Positions 10,895-19,595 of a stretch of 53,470 nucleotides of DNA are shown here, in pieces. This DNA comes from Prosthecobacter sp. (GTDB lineage: Bacteria > Verrucomicrobiota > Verrucomicrobiia > Verrucomicrobiales > Verrucomicrobiaceae), in the NCBI RefSeq assembly GCF_034366625.1, contig NZ_JAXMIH010000029.1, positions 1 to 53,470 on the forward strand, given 5' to 3'. The translations under genes were made by a program, and so were the position numbers. How positions within the stretch are numbered: the stretch's first letter is position 1; each line of letters starts with the position of its first letter. A model generated the notes under the pieces. It did not search any database and was not told the DNA's origin. It saw only the letters and a program-made list of their open reading frames with translations.

Positions 10895-11344
10895 TTACCC
10901 TCTTGCCATTCGAGTGATGTCTGGTTCGATAGCGTGCATTAACTGATTATTGAGTTGGTTTCGAGTTGTTGATGCTGTTGCTGATGGATCGAATCCCGTC
11001 TGATCTTTTTGAAGAACTACTTTAACGGTTTCAGCCCCCAATCCATCGACATCAATTACCAATGCATACAGCCTGCCGCTTTTCTTGCCCAGAACAGCTA
11101 CAAGATGATCTTCCATTCTTTTCTCGAATGTCGGCTCTTCAGTGATGTACTTAAATTCAACAACGAATCTTCTTCTGTCGGTGCAGTAGTATCCGCGATA
11201 TGCTTGAGGGATGTCGTATGGTGAAAGCGACACCTCTAGCTTCACGGCTTTGATTGTTTCCGTGGTTTTGCGATCCAGTAGTCTTGAATCGAATCGATTC
11301 CAGACACCTAGTCCTGGCGATTGCTGAGCAGTCTGTTCAAGCAT
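10895..11344 (-). CDS. Unknown protein, partner of the 2TM-GAF protein
   Basis: A 149-residue soluble protein. Its middle looks like alternating beta strands (AVKLEVSLSPYDIPQAYRGYY, RRFVVEFKYI, SGRLYALVIDVDG, ETVKVVLQ), and it ends in a polar tail. No family is recognised. The ATG at 11344 lies inside the end of the upstream gene (37-nt overlap), implying coupled translation. An earlier start at 11428 would give an even larger overlap. Base composition is clearly AT-richer than the flanking DUF1549 and DUF1501 genes, suggesting recent acquisition. Confidence 0.65.
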   Translation of the reverse strand: MLEQTAQQSPGLGVWNRFDSRLLDRKTTETIKAVKLEVSLSPYDIPQAYRGYYCTDRRRFVVEFKYITEEPTFEKRMEDHLVAVLGKKSGRLYALVIDVDGLGAETVKVVLQKDQTGFDPSATASTTRNQLNNQLMHAIEPDITRMARG

Positions 11345-12189
11345 AATCCAATGGTTTCGAATTCTTCTTTTAGATTGTCGTGATTTCTGATGCGGGAATT
11401 GCGGGAATCGACCACAAGAACACCCCATCGTTGCCCGCCAACTTCAATAGGGATGCCCCAAAGAGAGCGAGGGAACGTTTGGCCCCTCTTCATACGTTTG
11501 GTGACCCAATTTACAGGCACGTTTGTGCTGCCTGCATAGCGCTCAAGAGTTCCCTGTGGGGGAGACACTTGACCAGCCCTCAACTCGGGAAGATCGAAAA
11601 CATACTGGCAGCCGCCAGTCGCGTAAACACGCCCAGCAAAACCCTCGCACTGATCTGGAGCATCAAGCGGCGCAAAGAACCTCACTTTCGTGTTCAACGT
11701 AAAAATTCCAGATCTCTCAAAGGGCACCAACCACCCATGCCAAGGCATTTTCCATTTCAACCAACCAAATGGGCTGGTGAAACTCCAGGCGTGGCGGAAA
11801 AGTGTGACTCTATATTGCATCTCGTCATTAATTGCTGGAAACGCATTTCGTCGGAAGTCGTCTAAAAGGGCTTTTACAGCCCGCTCAGTTGCAGATGGGA
11901 GCAAGCTGCCACGCATCGCAAGCGACATTGCAGCAATTATCGTGCACAACGGCAAGAACCAAAATCCATTCTCCTGAACTTTCTTGAACTGCGGGCGTAG
12001 TGCCTTAGCCAGCCCACTATGACTGCTTGCTGTTTCATTGGTAGCGATTTGGCCAGCCACCGGAATTGTCGCTGCACCAAGCTCCATTCTGGCAACGGCT
12101 CCGGCCCCAACTGATAAAATCAAAGCCAACCAGTGAACCACCAGCAAAACTGGTCGCCCCCATCTTCGTAAGAACTTGCGCTTATGCAT
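11308..12189 (-). CDS. Two-transmembrane GAF-like sensor protein
   Basis: A 293-residue protein with a basic N-terminus, two membrane helices (about 14-34 and 76-95), a linker, and a C-terminal GAF-like domain (about 170-292). The GAF reading rests on GFAGRVYATGG, the later RGQTFPRSLWGIPIEV and the closing GQRWGVLVVDSRN, a layout typical of GAF domains that bind small ligands. No kinase, cyclase or phosphodiesterase domain follows. Short 2TM proteins with a ligand-binding domain recall membrane effectors of nucleotide-signalling immunity, but no cyclase gene is nearby, so this is only an analogy. It is coupled to the downstream unknown gene and both are AT-rich. Confidence 0.75.
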   Translation of the reverse strand: MHKRKFLRRWGRPVLLVVHWLALILSVGAGAVARMELGAATIPVAGQIATNETASSHSGLAKALRPQFKKVQENGFWFLPLCTIIAAMSLAMRGSLLPSATERAVKALLDDFRRNAFPAINDEMQYRVTLFRHAWSFTSPFGWLKWKMPWHGWLVPFERSGIFTLNTKVRFFAPLDAPDQCEGFAGRVYATGGCQYVFDLPELRAGQVSPPQGTLERYAGSTNVPVNWVTKRMKRGQTFPRSLWGIPIEVGGQRWGVLVVDSRNSRIRNHDNLKEEFETIGLCLNRLLSNRQD

Positions 12190-12390
12190 TAAAGTCTGAG
12201 CAAATTGATTTATCTAAAAAAACGATGAAAAACTAATGGGCCAGAATGTCAATCGCTCAAACATGTTGGGGACATAAACATACGTGCATTATGGTTGGTG
12301 CGGGAAGATGGCGATACGTGAACCAGCTAGTTTTCCCCTAACTCGTCAAACAATACAAGACCCCAGGTTGTTTGCTCGTATCACACCCGG
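12190..12390. other. AT-rich divergent intergenic region
   Basis: A 201-bp region between the 2TM-GAF gene (minus) and the DUF1501 gene (plus). The first 60 bp are very AT-rich, with an A7 run at about 12216-12222, and probably hold the promoter of the two-gene island. A 75-codon plus-strand frame starting at 12284 runs into the DUF1501 gene in another frame and is not considered a gene. Confidence 0.5.
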
Positions 12391-13743
12391 ATGCCACCTC
12401 CTCTCACACGCCGAGATTTCCTGCGCCGCTCCGGCATGGGCATGGCGGCGCTTGGCCTGGCGGATTTGCAGGCGGCGAAACCACACTTCGCGCCGAAGGC
12501 GAAGCGGGTGATTCACTTCTTCCTCAACGGCGGGCCGTCGCATGTCGATACGTTTGATCCAAAGCCGGCGCTCAAACTCTACGAGGGGAAACAGGTCCCA
12601 AGTCATCGCATCACGGAGCGGAAGACGGGCGCGGCGTTTCCTTCGCCCTTCAAGTTTCAGCGCTACGGGCAGAGCGGGATCGAGGTGAGCGAGTTGTTTG
12701 AGAAAACAGCGGCACACATCGACGACATCGCCGTCATTCGCTCCATGCAGGCGCAGGTGCCGAACCATGAGCCGTCGCTGATGCTCATGAATTGCGGTGA
12801 TTCGATCCAGGCTCGTCCCAGCATGGGCGCTTGGCTGACGTATGGCCTTGGCAGCGCGAATGAGAACCTGCCGGGCTTCATCGCGATGTGCCCAGGTGGC
12901 ATGCCGATCAAAAGCGCTGAGAACTGGCAGTCCGCCTTCCTGCCCGGCGCGTTTCAGGGGACGTATGTCGATTCGAAGCACGAGGCGGTGGATCGCCTGA
13001 TCGAAAACATCCGCAGCCCGCATGCGGACACGAGCGTGCAGCTTCGCCAGCTCGACCTGCTGCGTCGCATCAATGCCGCGCATCGGGCAGAGCGTAGTGA
13101 TCCACGGCTGGAGGCGCGGATTCAGAGCTTCGAACTGGCCTTCCGCATGCAGATCGAGGCCGCAGATGCTTTTGATGTGAGCAAAGAGCCTCAACATATT
13201 CGCGAGTTGTATGGCGAGGGCGTGCATGCGCGGCAGACGCTCATTGCACGGCGCTTGCTGGAACGCGGCGTGCGCATGGTGCAGCTCTGGCATGGTGCGG
13301 GGCAGCCGTGGGACAATCACGACAACATCGAGACGAATCACCGCAAGCTCGCCGCGCAGATCGACCAGCCCATCGCCGCGCTGCTGCATGATTTGAAGCA
13401 GCGCGGCATGCTGGAGGACACTCTGGTCATCTGGGGCGGTGAATTCGGCCGCACACCGACCGTGGAGCTCGCCGGAGGCAAATCGAAGTTGGGACGCGAT
13501 CACAATCACTATGGCTTCAGCGTCTGGATGGCCGGGGGCGGCATCAAAGGCGGCACCGTGCATGGCAGCACCGATGAATTCGGCTTCGCCGCGCAAGACA
13601 ATCCCACCAGCGTGCATGATCTGCATGCCACGATCCTGCATCTGATGGGCCTCAACCACGAGGAGCTGACCTACCGCTACGCCGGTCGCGATTTCCGGCT
13701 CACGGATGTGTATGGCGAGGTGATCCGTCCGATCGTGGCTTGA
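12391..13743 (+). CDS. DUF1501 family secreted protein
   Basis: A 450-residue protein with a Tat-like leader (TRRDFLRRSGMGMAALGLADL) followed by the DUF1501 domain, an alkaline-phosphatase/sulfatase-like fold. Signatures are FFLNGGPSHVDTFDPKP near the start, NHEPSLMLMNCG, WDNHDNIE and LVIWGGEFGRTP near the metal-site region, and HGSTDEFGF. DUF1501 genes are usually paired with DUF1549/DUF1553 genes in this phylum; here the pair is separated by the 10895-12189 island. The substrate is unknown. The ATG at 12391 is the only start that fits the leader. Confidence 0.93.
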   Translation: MPPPLTRRDFLRRSGMGMAALGLADLQAAKPHFAPKAKRVIHFFLNGGPSHVDTFDPKPALKLYEGKQVPSHRITERKTGAAFPSPFKFQRYGQSGIEVSELFEKTAAHIDDIAVIRSMQAQVPNHEPSLMLMNCGDSIQARPSMGAWLTYGLGSANENLPGFIAMCPGGMPIKSAENWQSAFLPGAFQGTYVDSKHEAVDRLIENIRSPHADTSVQLRQLDLLRRINAAHRAERSDPRLEARIQSFELAFRMQIEAADAFDVSKEPQHIRELYGEGVHARQTLIARRLLERGVRMVQLWHGAGQPWDNHDNIETNHRKLAAQIDQPIAALLHDLKQRGMLEDTLVIWGGEFGRTPTVELAGGKSKLGRDHNHYGFSVWMAGGGIKGGTVHGSTDEFGFAAQDNPTSVHDLHATILHLMGLNHEELTYRYAGRDFRLTDVYGEVIRPIVA

Positions 13744-14127
13744 TCAGCTTTTCTCACAGAACTTCCGAAACGCCTCCTGCTGCTCCGGCGTCGCCACCCC
13801 GGCCACGATATGACCCGCAAGGCTTCGGAGAGCCGCCGCTTCCGATCCTGAAAGCCCAAGCTGCTCCACCATCGAGCGGGCAATCGCCGCGAAGGTGTTG
13901 CCGTTGTAAAAACAGAACGGAGCCATGCGATGGCAGCGGCGGCAGAGATCCACCACTCCCATCAGCGTCATCGGTTGTTGATGGGACGCCTCCCAAAGCG
14001 TCTTGGTGGTTTCGTAGCCATCCGAGGTGGGTTTGTGCAGCGCGTTCTTCTGTTCGCACAGGGAAGCATTCTGAAAGATTACCAAATCCCACGGCACCTC
14101 GGCCAGCCATGCTTTAACCTGGCTCAT
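13744..14127 (-). CDS. Small Cys/His-containing protein, unknown
   Basis: A 127-residue protein with no signal peptide. Residues 58-70 contain a Cys/His cluster (DLCRRCHRMAPFC) and another Cys lies near the C-terminus, so metal binding is possible. The C-terminal half is helical (SMVEQLGLSGSEAAALRSL). No family is recognised. It starts 5 nt after the stop of the 63-residue ORF upstream and lies in the same direction as the large cytochrome dehydrogenase gene, so the three may form an operon. It is tail to tail with the DUF1501 gene. Confidence 0.6.
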   Translation of the reverse strand: MSQVKAWLAEVPWDLVIFQNASLCEQKNALHKPTSDGYETTKTLWEASHQQPMTLMGVVDLCRRCHRMAPFCFYNGNTFAAIARSMVEQLGLSGSEAAALRSLAGHIVAGVATPEQQEAFRKFCEKS

Positions 14128-14132
14128 GGCGA

Positions 14133-14324
14133 TCAGAATTTTGATTTCTTCACTGCCGCCTTGGCCTGCTTGATCTCTTCCACGCCAGCACTCCTCAAGA
14201 AGCCCTTGCCTGTCTTTGCATAGACTGGATCAGCGGCGAAACGATCCTGAATCGCCAGCGCATCCTGCAAGATGGCCTGCGCCAGCGGATGATTCGCATA
14301 CTTGGCTTTGAGTGCTGCGTCCAT
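14133..14324 (-). CDS. 63-residue hypothetical protein
   Basis: A short, helical, Ala/Lys-rich protein (MDAALKAKYANHPLAQAILQ start, KAAVKKSKF end). No domain is recognised. Evidence for reality is its tight position between the cytochrome dehydrogenase gene (49 nt downstream of it) and the next small gene (5 nt gap), plus normal base composition. Confidence 0.5.
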   Translation of the reverse strand: MDAALKAKYANHPLAQAILQDALAIQDRFAADPVYAKTGKGFLRSAGVEEIKQAKAAVKKSKF

Positions 14325-14373
14325 GCGCGAAGAATACCTCTTGGGGCCGGTTCCGGCAATGCTTTGTTCCGAC

Positions 14374-17300
14374 CTACTGCTTCAAATACGCTATGAGGTC
14401 CGCCATCTGCTGGGGGGTGATGGCGGCTTCGAGGCCTTCGGGCATCAGGGAAATGCCAGGGCTGGTCAGGGACTTGATCTCACTGCGCAAAACGGTGTCC
14501 GTGCCGCCGTCGGCACGTTTCAGCGTCAGGTTGCCCGCCGTTTCACTCGCGATGAGGCCAGCAAGCGTCCGGCCATCATTCGTCTCGACGATGTAGAGCG
14601 CAAAGTTCGGCGAGACCTCGCGGTTCGGGTCGAGAATGTTGGTGGCGAGCTGTTCGGCGGTCCACGCTTTGATCGTGCCGAGGTGCGGGCCGACATCGTT
14701 GCCCTTGTCCGCGAATTTGTGGCAGACCATGCAGGCGGTTTCATAGACTTTGCTGCCGCGCGTGACGTCGCCGGTCATCGACATGACCGAAGCGTATTTG
14801 GCGATGACCTCCTTGCGATTCGACGACGAGCCATCGCCGATTAGTTTCGCGATGCGCTCGGCCAACGCGGGCGTCTTCTGCCGCCCCAGCGTTGCCTTCG
14901 CGGCGACGCTCAGCTGCGCGGGCGTGATTTTCTTCGCCTCGATGGCGTCTAGGAGCTTGGCGATGCGGTCCGTGCGCGACAGCAGGATCGTGGTGGCCTT
15001 GTCACGGAGTGTGGGAGTCAGCTTCGGCCATGATTCGATGAGGATGTCGGCAACAGCCGACTCGCGGTAGCTGCCGAGGGCTCCGAGAGCGGCGAGCTGG
15101 AGTTCAGCGGGCATATTCGATTCAAAAAAAGAAGACCATAGCGTTTCATCGAACCGGGAGATCGTCCGTGCGGCAATCAACCACGAGAAATCGGTCGAAA
15201 TACTCGAATTTGATTTTAAACCAGCCGCCGAATGCTCAGCAACTCGATCAATCCAATCGATGGCCGATTGCTTCATCTCCGCAGACCGCGAGGTGATAGC
15301 CTCACGAATAGACCTGCCCGTCTTGGCCCGAATCGCTTGGGCTACGCGCGCCGTGATGAGCACCATTTGCTGATGTTTGTCTTCGCTTCGGGCTCCGTAG
15401 GCTAGATTGGCGAGAACATCTGCGGAATCACCCTTTTCCAAATCCTGGACCAAAATCTTTACGATCTGCTCCATCAACTCCTGCCGGCCAATCGTCATGG
15501 GAAGTGTGACAAGGGTCTTTAATTGAAAATGCAGCGACCCGCGCCCGGCGAGCAGAATCATCGGGCGCAACCATGGATCTTCGCAGCCTTCGATGATGAA
15601 ATCACGCCATGCGAAAGCTGATTCAAAAGCGATGTCTCTCCCTGCCATGAACATCGACCATGCAAAGCGGGCATTGGGATCTTTTGATTTGGTCAGGTGC
15701 TCGAAGTGACGATGCGTGGGCCAGCCTTTGTCGATCCATGAGCTTATCACGTCGGCGACGGCTCTCTGAGCTCGTCCGGGCCATTCTTTGACAAAGGCAA
15801 ACGCACGGGCATCAGCATCTTTCACCATGCCTTGAAGCAGAAACAGTGCGTGTGTCTTGCCTCGTGGCGAACACTGGTTGCCTTGAATCAGATCCGTGAG
15901 CATCCAAGTCGAGGTAAAATCTTGGCGCTCAAACAGCAAACGTTGCGCGGTTTCGCGGTGCCAGGCGTTGGGGTGGTCGAGGAGGGTGACGAGGTCTTTG
16001 GTGGGCGCGTGGCTTAGCAAAGTGGTCCGCACAGTCCTCTGTGCGGTTCGGGTGTTGGCGTTTTGCGGACTTTGGGTGCCAGCGGGTGGATTCGTTGACG
16101 CACTGGCCTGCGGTGCGCCGCTCAGGGGACTGAGCGGACCACTCTTTGGCGCTAAGCGCCAAATCCGCCCGCGATCGCGACCACGCAGCAGATCGACGGC
16201 GGTGTGGATGTCGTCGGGGATGCTCCAGGGGTGCTCGATGACTTCGCGGTACATGTCGCAGACGTGGAGGCAGCCGTCGGGGGCGTTGACGAAGTTCACG
16301 GGGCGGAACCAGAGGTCGTCGCTGGTGCAGAAGTTCTTGGTGCCATCGACTTGCACGGCTTTGAAGGTGACGCCGTCGGGCACGAGCTTCATGCGGTAGA
16401 AGAGATTTCCGGCCACGTCGGCGACGAAGGCGAAGTCGCGATACTCTTTCGGATACGCATCGCCGCGATAAACGGTGATGCCAGCGCTGGAGGTGACGAC
16501 ACCAGCGCCGACGAGCTCACTTTTTGGCAGGTGGCTGCCTTCCTGCACCCAGCGTTTCGCGCGGAAATCGCGCCAGGGCTCGGGCGGGCTGGTGCGATAG
16601 ACGGGAAGCTGGTCGCCAGCCTCGGCGCAGTCGTTCAGGGCGCTGGGGACGACGAGATACGGGTTCCGCGCGAGGTAACGATACGGCAGCACAACGTGCT
16701 GGCAGGGATTGCGGATGTTGCAGAGGAAGCGGTTGCCCCAATCATCGAAGGTGTTGCCAAAGCGTGCGCCGCCGCTTTCGAGGCGCACATCGCCGGTGCT
16801 GGGATCGAAGGAGAAGTCGTTACGCTTGATGGGGAGCGGTTTGAAGTCCTTCGGCAGCGGCATGACGTCCTCGCTGCCGGGCACGCGCTGGATTTCGCCG
16901 CCATTTGAGCCACCGGCGATGTAGATGCGGTGATCGAGGCCCCAGATGGGGTTGTTCATGACGGCCTGGACGTTGAGCTTTTTGAAGCCAGTGAAGACTT
17001 TTTGCCGCACATCGGCCACGCCGTCGTCATTCGTGTCCTTGAGATACCAAACGTCTGGCGTGGCGGTGACGAAGATGCCGCCTTTCCAGCACGCGGCACC
17101 GGTGGGCCAGGAGAGGCCGTCGGCAAAGACGGAGGCCTTGTCGAAGATGCCGTCGCCATCGGTATCGGTGAGCAGGCGCACCTTGCCGAGGGGCAGGTCG
17201 GTGGGGTTTTCTTGGGCAGGCTTGTGCGCGGCTTTGTCCGTGTAGGGGTAGTCGTTCATCTCGCACACGTAGGCGCGGCCATCGGCATCGTAGGTGATGG

Positions 17301-17484
17301 CCACGGGATCGGTGACGAGCGGCTCAGCGGCGATGAGTTGCATCTCGAAGCCGTCGAGCACGTGGAAGGTCTTCGCGGCGTTTTGCGGCTCCACTGGCGG
17401 GGTGGAGGGGAACTTCAGATCCTTTTCAGCAGCCCAGGAAAGGCCTGAAAAAGAAATCACGAGAAACAGACCATGCTTTGTCAT
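14374..17484 (-). CDS. PVC-type haem-binding dehydrogenase (giant cytochrome)
   Basis: A 1036-residue secreted protein: signal peptide (MTKHGLFLVISFSGLSWA), N-terminal beta-propeller dehydrogenase region (about 35-440; FEMQLIAAEPLVTDPVAITY, DGRAYVCEMNDYPY), a long helical HEAT-like region (about 490-880), and a C-terminal cytochrome c domain with CMVCH at 918-922, closing with MPEGLEAAITPQQMADLIAYL. This architecture is characteristic of Planctomycetes and Verrucomicrobia and is presumed to oxidise carbohydrate-type substrates in the periplasm; the substrate is unknown. Residues about 446-489 are encoded by a palindromic repeat pair and are probably a non-native insertion. Confidence 0.93.
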   Translation of the reverse strand: MTKHGLFLVISFSGLSWAAEKDLKFPSTPPVEPQNAAKTFHVLDGFEMQLIAAEPLVTDPVAITYDADGRAYVCEMNDYPYTDKAAHKPAQENPTDLPLGKVRLLTDTDGDGIFDKASVFADGLSWPTGAACWKGGIFVTATPDVWYLKDTNDDGVADVRQKVFTGFKKLNVQAVMNNPIWGLDHRIYIAGGSNGGEIQRVPGSEDVMPLPKDFKPLPIKRNDFSFDPSTGDVRLESGGARFGNTFDDWGNRFLCNIRNPCQHVVLPYRYLARNPYLVVPSALNDCAEAGDQLPVYRTSPPEPWRDFRAKRWVQEGSHLPKSELVGAGVVTSSAGITVYRGDAYPKEYRDFAFVADVAGNLFYRMKLVPDGVTFKAVQVDGTKNFCTSDDLWFRPVNFVNAPDGCLHVCDMYREVIEHPWSIPDDIHTAVDLLRGRDRGRIWRLAPKSGPLSPLSGAPQASASTNPPAGTQSPQNANTRTAQRTVRTTLLSHAPTKDLVTLLDHPNAWHRETAQRLLFERQDFTSTWMLTDLIQGNQCSPRGKTHALFLLQGMVKDADARAFAFVKEWPGRAQRAVADVISSWIDKGWPTHRHFEHLTKSKDPNARFAWSMFMAGRDIAFESAFAWRDFIIEGCEDPWLRPMILLAGRGSLHFQLKTLVTLPMTIGRQELMEQIVKILVQDLEKGDSADVLANLAYGARSEDKHQQMVLITARVAQAIRAKTGRSIREAITSRSAEMKQSAIDWIDRVAEHSAAGLKSNSSISTDFSWLIAARTISRFDETLWSSFFESNMPAELQLAALGALGSYRESAVADILIESWPKLTPTLRDKATTILLSRTDRIAKLLDAIEAKKITPAQLSVAAKATLGRQKTPALAERIAKLIGDGSSSNRKEVIAKYASVMSMTGDVTRGSKVYETACMVCHKFADKGNDVGPHLGTIKAWTAEQLATNILDPNREVSPNFALYIVETNDGRTLAGLIASETAGNLTLKRADGGTDTVLRSEIKSLTSPGISLMPEGLEAAITPQQMADLIAYLKQ
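16019..16147. repeat. Inverted pair of REP-like units inside the dehydrogenase gene
   Basis: The left unit (16019-16051) is AAAGTGGTCCGCACAGTCC then TCTGTGCGGTTCGG. The right unit (16115-16147) is the inverted version with stem GCTCAG/CTGAGC and ends GGACCACTCTTT. Each unit is a hairpin behind AGTGG. The first 32 nt are identical to 53392-53423. The minus-strand gene reads through it in frame, giving a Pro/Ser/Thr/Gln-rich stretch. Confidence 0.85.
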
Positions 17485-17535
17485 GCTCTCAGCACGAATG
17501 GCGCGGACGATTTCTTACCGCGCGGCTTCGGCGCA

Positions 17536-18192
17536 TCACTCAGCGCCGGAGCTGTCCATGACGCACTGCACCCAGGTGAACACCGGTGTGTGCGGCGCGT
17601 AGAGATGCCGCAATTGGGCAAAACTCGCCGAGTCCGGCGACCCGTAGGGACCTGTCTCGCTCATGGTCTGATCCTGCTTGTGTGTGTGCTGCAGGCCAAG
17701 CACATGGCCAATCTCATGTGGCAGCCATTTCGTGATGGGATCGCCCACCAAGGCGAACGACTTCGTGCTCCACCATTCGGACGGATCGAGGTAGATGTGG
17801 CCGCGTTCGCTGCTCCAAGGGAAGGTTGCGTGTCCCATGCTGCCAAGCTGGCCGTCCCAAGCGCGTCCGGGCGGTTTGCCGAAACTGATCACGATGTCAG
17901 CCGGTTCGCCGATCCGGGCTTGGGCAAAGGTGAAGACGCCAGCGGCCTCCCAACTGTGGAAGCTCTCATTGATCTCCCGCAGCAGCTCGGCCTCAGAGAG
18001 GCGCTCAGGCACCGGTGTGGTGGTGTCCAGGCGCCAAGTCAGGTGCCGTTTGTTCCAGAGCTGCGGCTTGCTGTAGCTGACCGGCGTTTTGCGAATCTGC
18101 TGCTCCTGCCAGGCAATCTCGTGATAGGCGCAACTGCCCAGGAGACAGGCAGTTCCTAAGGCAAGGCTTAGCGCGAGTGAGTGTTTCTTCAT
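17536..18192 (-). CDS. Matrixin-like zinc metalloprotease, lipoprotein
   Basis: A 218-residue secreted protein. The leader ends in LLGSC, a lipobox, so it is probably lipid-anchored. The catalytic zinc motif HEIGHVLGLQH is complete, followed by DQTMS with the Met-turn methionine of metzincins. The upstream strand ADIVISFGK and GHIYLDPSEWW also fit the matrixin catalytic domain. No pro-domain cysteine switch is seen. An extended start at 18225 is possible, but ATG 18192 begins the leader. A perfect 10-bp inverted repeat lies just before this start. Confidence 0.85.
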   Translation of the reverse strand: MKKHSLALSLALGTACLLGSCAYHEIAWQEQQIRKTPVSYSKPQLWNKRHLTWRLDTTTPVPERLSEAELLREINESFHSWEAAGVFTFAQARIGEPADIVISFGKPPGRAWDGQLGSMGHATFPWSSERGHIYLDPSEWWSTKSFALVGDPITKWLPHEIGHVLGLQHTHKQDQTMSETGPYGSPDSASFAQLRHLYAPHTPVFTWVQCVMDSSGAE

Positions 18193-18198
18193 GGCAGA

Positions 18199-18226
18199 GG
18201 TGAGATTCGAATTTTTGAATCTCACC
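18199..18226. promoter_or_regulatory. Perfect inverted repeat upstream of the matrixin gene
   Basis: GGTGAGATTC (18199-18208) and GAATCTCACC (18217-18226) form a perfect 10-bp stem with an 8-nt A/T-rich loop, 7 nt upstream of the minus-strand start codon at 18192. It could be an operator or an RNA hairpin affecting ribosome access. Confidence 0.45.
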
Positions 18227-18356
18227 CATGAGATGAATTCGCATATGTAAGAGTTGTAAATGGTTTTTCACGCCCAAGTCACATAATTCCGGCCAGATTT
18301 TGCCCCCCTTGCATCCCCGCCATGACTCGCCACACTGGCAGCCCCTTTTCCCCGCC

Positions 18357-19589
18357 ATGGCCTACATCAACGAAAACTACAACAAGCTCAAAGCCGGTTA
18401 CCTCTTCCCCGAAATCGCCCGCCGCGTGAAGGTCTTCACGGAGGCCAATACCGAGGCCGCGAAGCGCCTGATCCGCTGCGGCATCGGCGATGTGACCGAA
18501 GCGTTACCTGAGGCCGTCCGCACGGCCATGCACAAGGCTGTCGATGAAATGGGCGACCGTGCCACCTTCCGCGGTTACGGCCCGGAGCAGGGCTACGACT
18601 TCCTGCGCAATGCCATCGCGGAGCATGATTTCAAATCACGCGGGCTGAACATCGAAGCGGATGAGATTTTCATCTCCGACGGCAGCAAGTGCGACACCGG
18701 CAACATCCTCGACATCTTCGGTGCCGGGAACAAGATCGCGATCACCGACCCGGTGTATCCGGTTTACGTCGATACAAATGTCATGGCTGGCAACACCGGC
18801 GACGCCGACGAAAGCGGCGCCTACGCTGGCCTGCATTATCTCAAATGCACGCCTGCCAATGGTTTCGTGCCTGACATTCCTTCCGAGCCTGTCGATCTCG
18901 CTTACCTCTGCTACCCGAACAATCCGACGGGAGCCGTCGCCACTCGCGCACAGCTCGAAGCCTGGGTGAAATACGCCCTCGCGAACGGCACCACGCTCCT
19001 CTACGACGCCGCTTACGAGGCGTTCATCCGCGATCCCGAGCTGCCGCGTTCGATTTATGAAATCGAAGGCGCTCGCGATTGCGCCATCGAGTTCCGAAGC
19101 TTCTCGAAGAACGGTGGCTTCACTGGCGTGCGCTGCGGCATCGTGGTCATTCCGAAAGGCCTCATGGGCAAAACGAAAGCAGATGGCAAGCAGGCCATCC
19201 ATCCGCTCTGGAGCCGCCGTCACAGCACCAAGTTCAACGGTGCCTGCTACATCGTCCAACGCGGTGCGGAGGCGATTTACAGCCCCGAGGGCAAGGCGCA
19301 GGTCAAAGCACTCATCGAACACTACATGGGCAATGCCGCGCTGCTCGTCGAAGCCTGCAAGAAGGCTGGACTCCAAGTCTTCGGCGGCGTGAACGCTCCC
19401 TACGTCTGGGTCGGCTGCCCGAACGGCGTCACGAGCTGGCAGATGTTCGACAAGATGCTCAACGAGGCTAACGTCGTCATCACACCCGGCAGCGGCTTCG
19501 GCAGCGCCGGCGAGGGCTACTTCCGCATCAGCGCCTTCAACAGCCGTGCGAACGTCGAAGAAGTCTGCCGCCGCATCGCGAAGCTGTAG
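18357..19589 (+). CDS. dapL: LL-diaminopimelate aminotransferase
   Basis: A 410-residue PLP enzyme, exactly the usual DapL length, starting MAYINENYNKLKAGYLFPEI. It converts tetrahydrodipicolinate directly to LL-diaminopimelate using glutamate, feeding lysine and peptidoglycan synthesis. Visible features are GDVTEALPEAV, the YGPEQGY motif, YPNNPTGAV and the PLP lysine K251 in SFSKNGGFTGVRCG. The DapL route is known from Chlamydiae, Verrucomicrobia, plants and cyanobacteria. It stands alone, tail to tail with dgt. Confidence 0.96.
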   Translation: MAYINENYNKLKAGYLFPEIARRVKVFTEANTEAAKRLIRCGIGDVTEALPEAVRTAMHKAVDEMGDRATFRGYGPEQGYDFLRNAIAEHDFKSRGLNIEADEIFISDGSKCDTGNILDIFGAGNKIAITDPVYPVYVDTNVMAGNTGDADESGAYAGLHYLKCTPANGFVPDIPSEPVDLAYLCYPNNPTGAVATRAQLEAWVKYALANGTTLLYDAAYEAFIRDPELPRSIYEIEGARDCAIEFRSFSKNGGFTGVRCGIVVIPKGLMGKTKADGKQAIHPLWSRRHSTKFNGACYIVQRGAEAIYSPEGKAQVKALIEHYMGNAALLVEACKKAGLQVFGGVNAPYVWVGCPNGVTSWQMFDKMLNEANVVITPGSGFGSAGEGYFRISAFNSRANVEEVCRRIAKL

Positions 19590-19595
19590 TCCCGT

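Noticed and set aside
12346..13659. A 437-codon minus-strand open frame
   Set aside because: Antisense to the DUF1501 gene at 12391 and Arg/His/Ala-rich without motifs.
18199..18240. Possible tRNA 3' end (TTCGAATCTCACC-like bases)
   Set aside because: The T-loop-like string is part of a perfect hairpin, and no acceptor, D or anticodon arms can be drawn.
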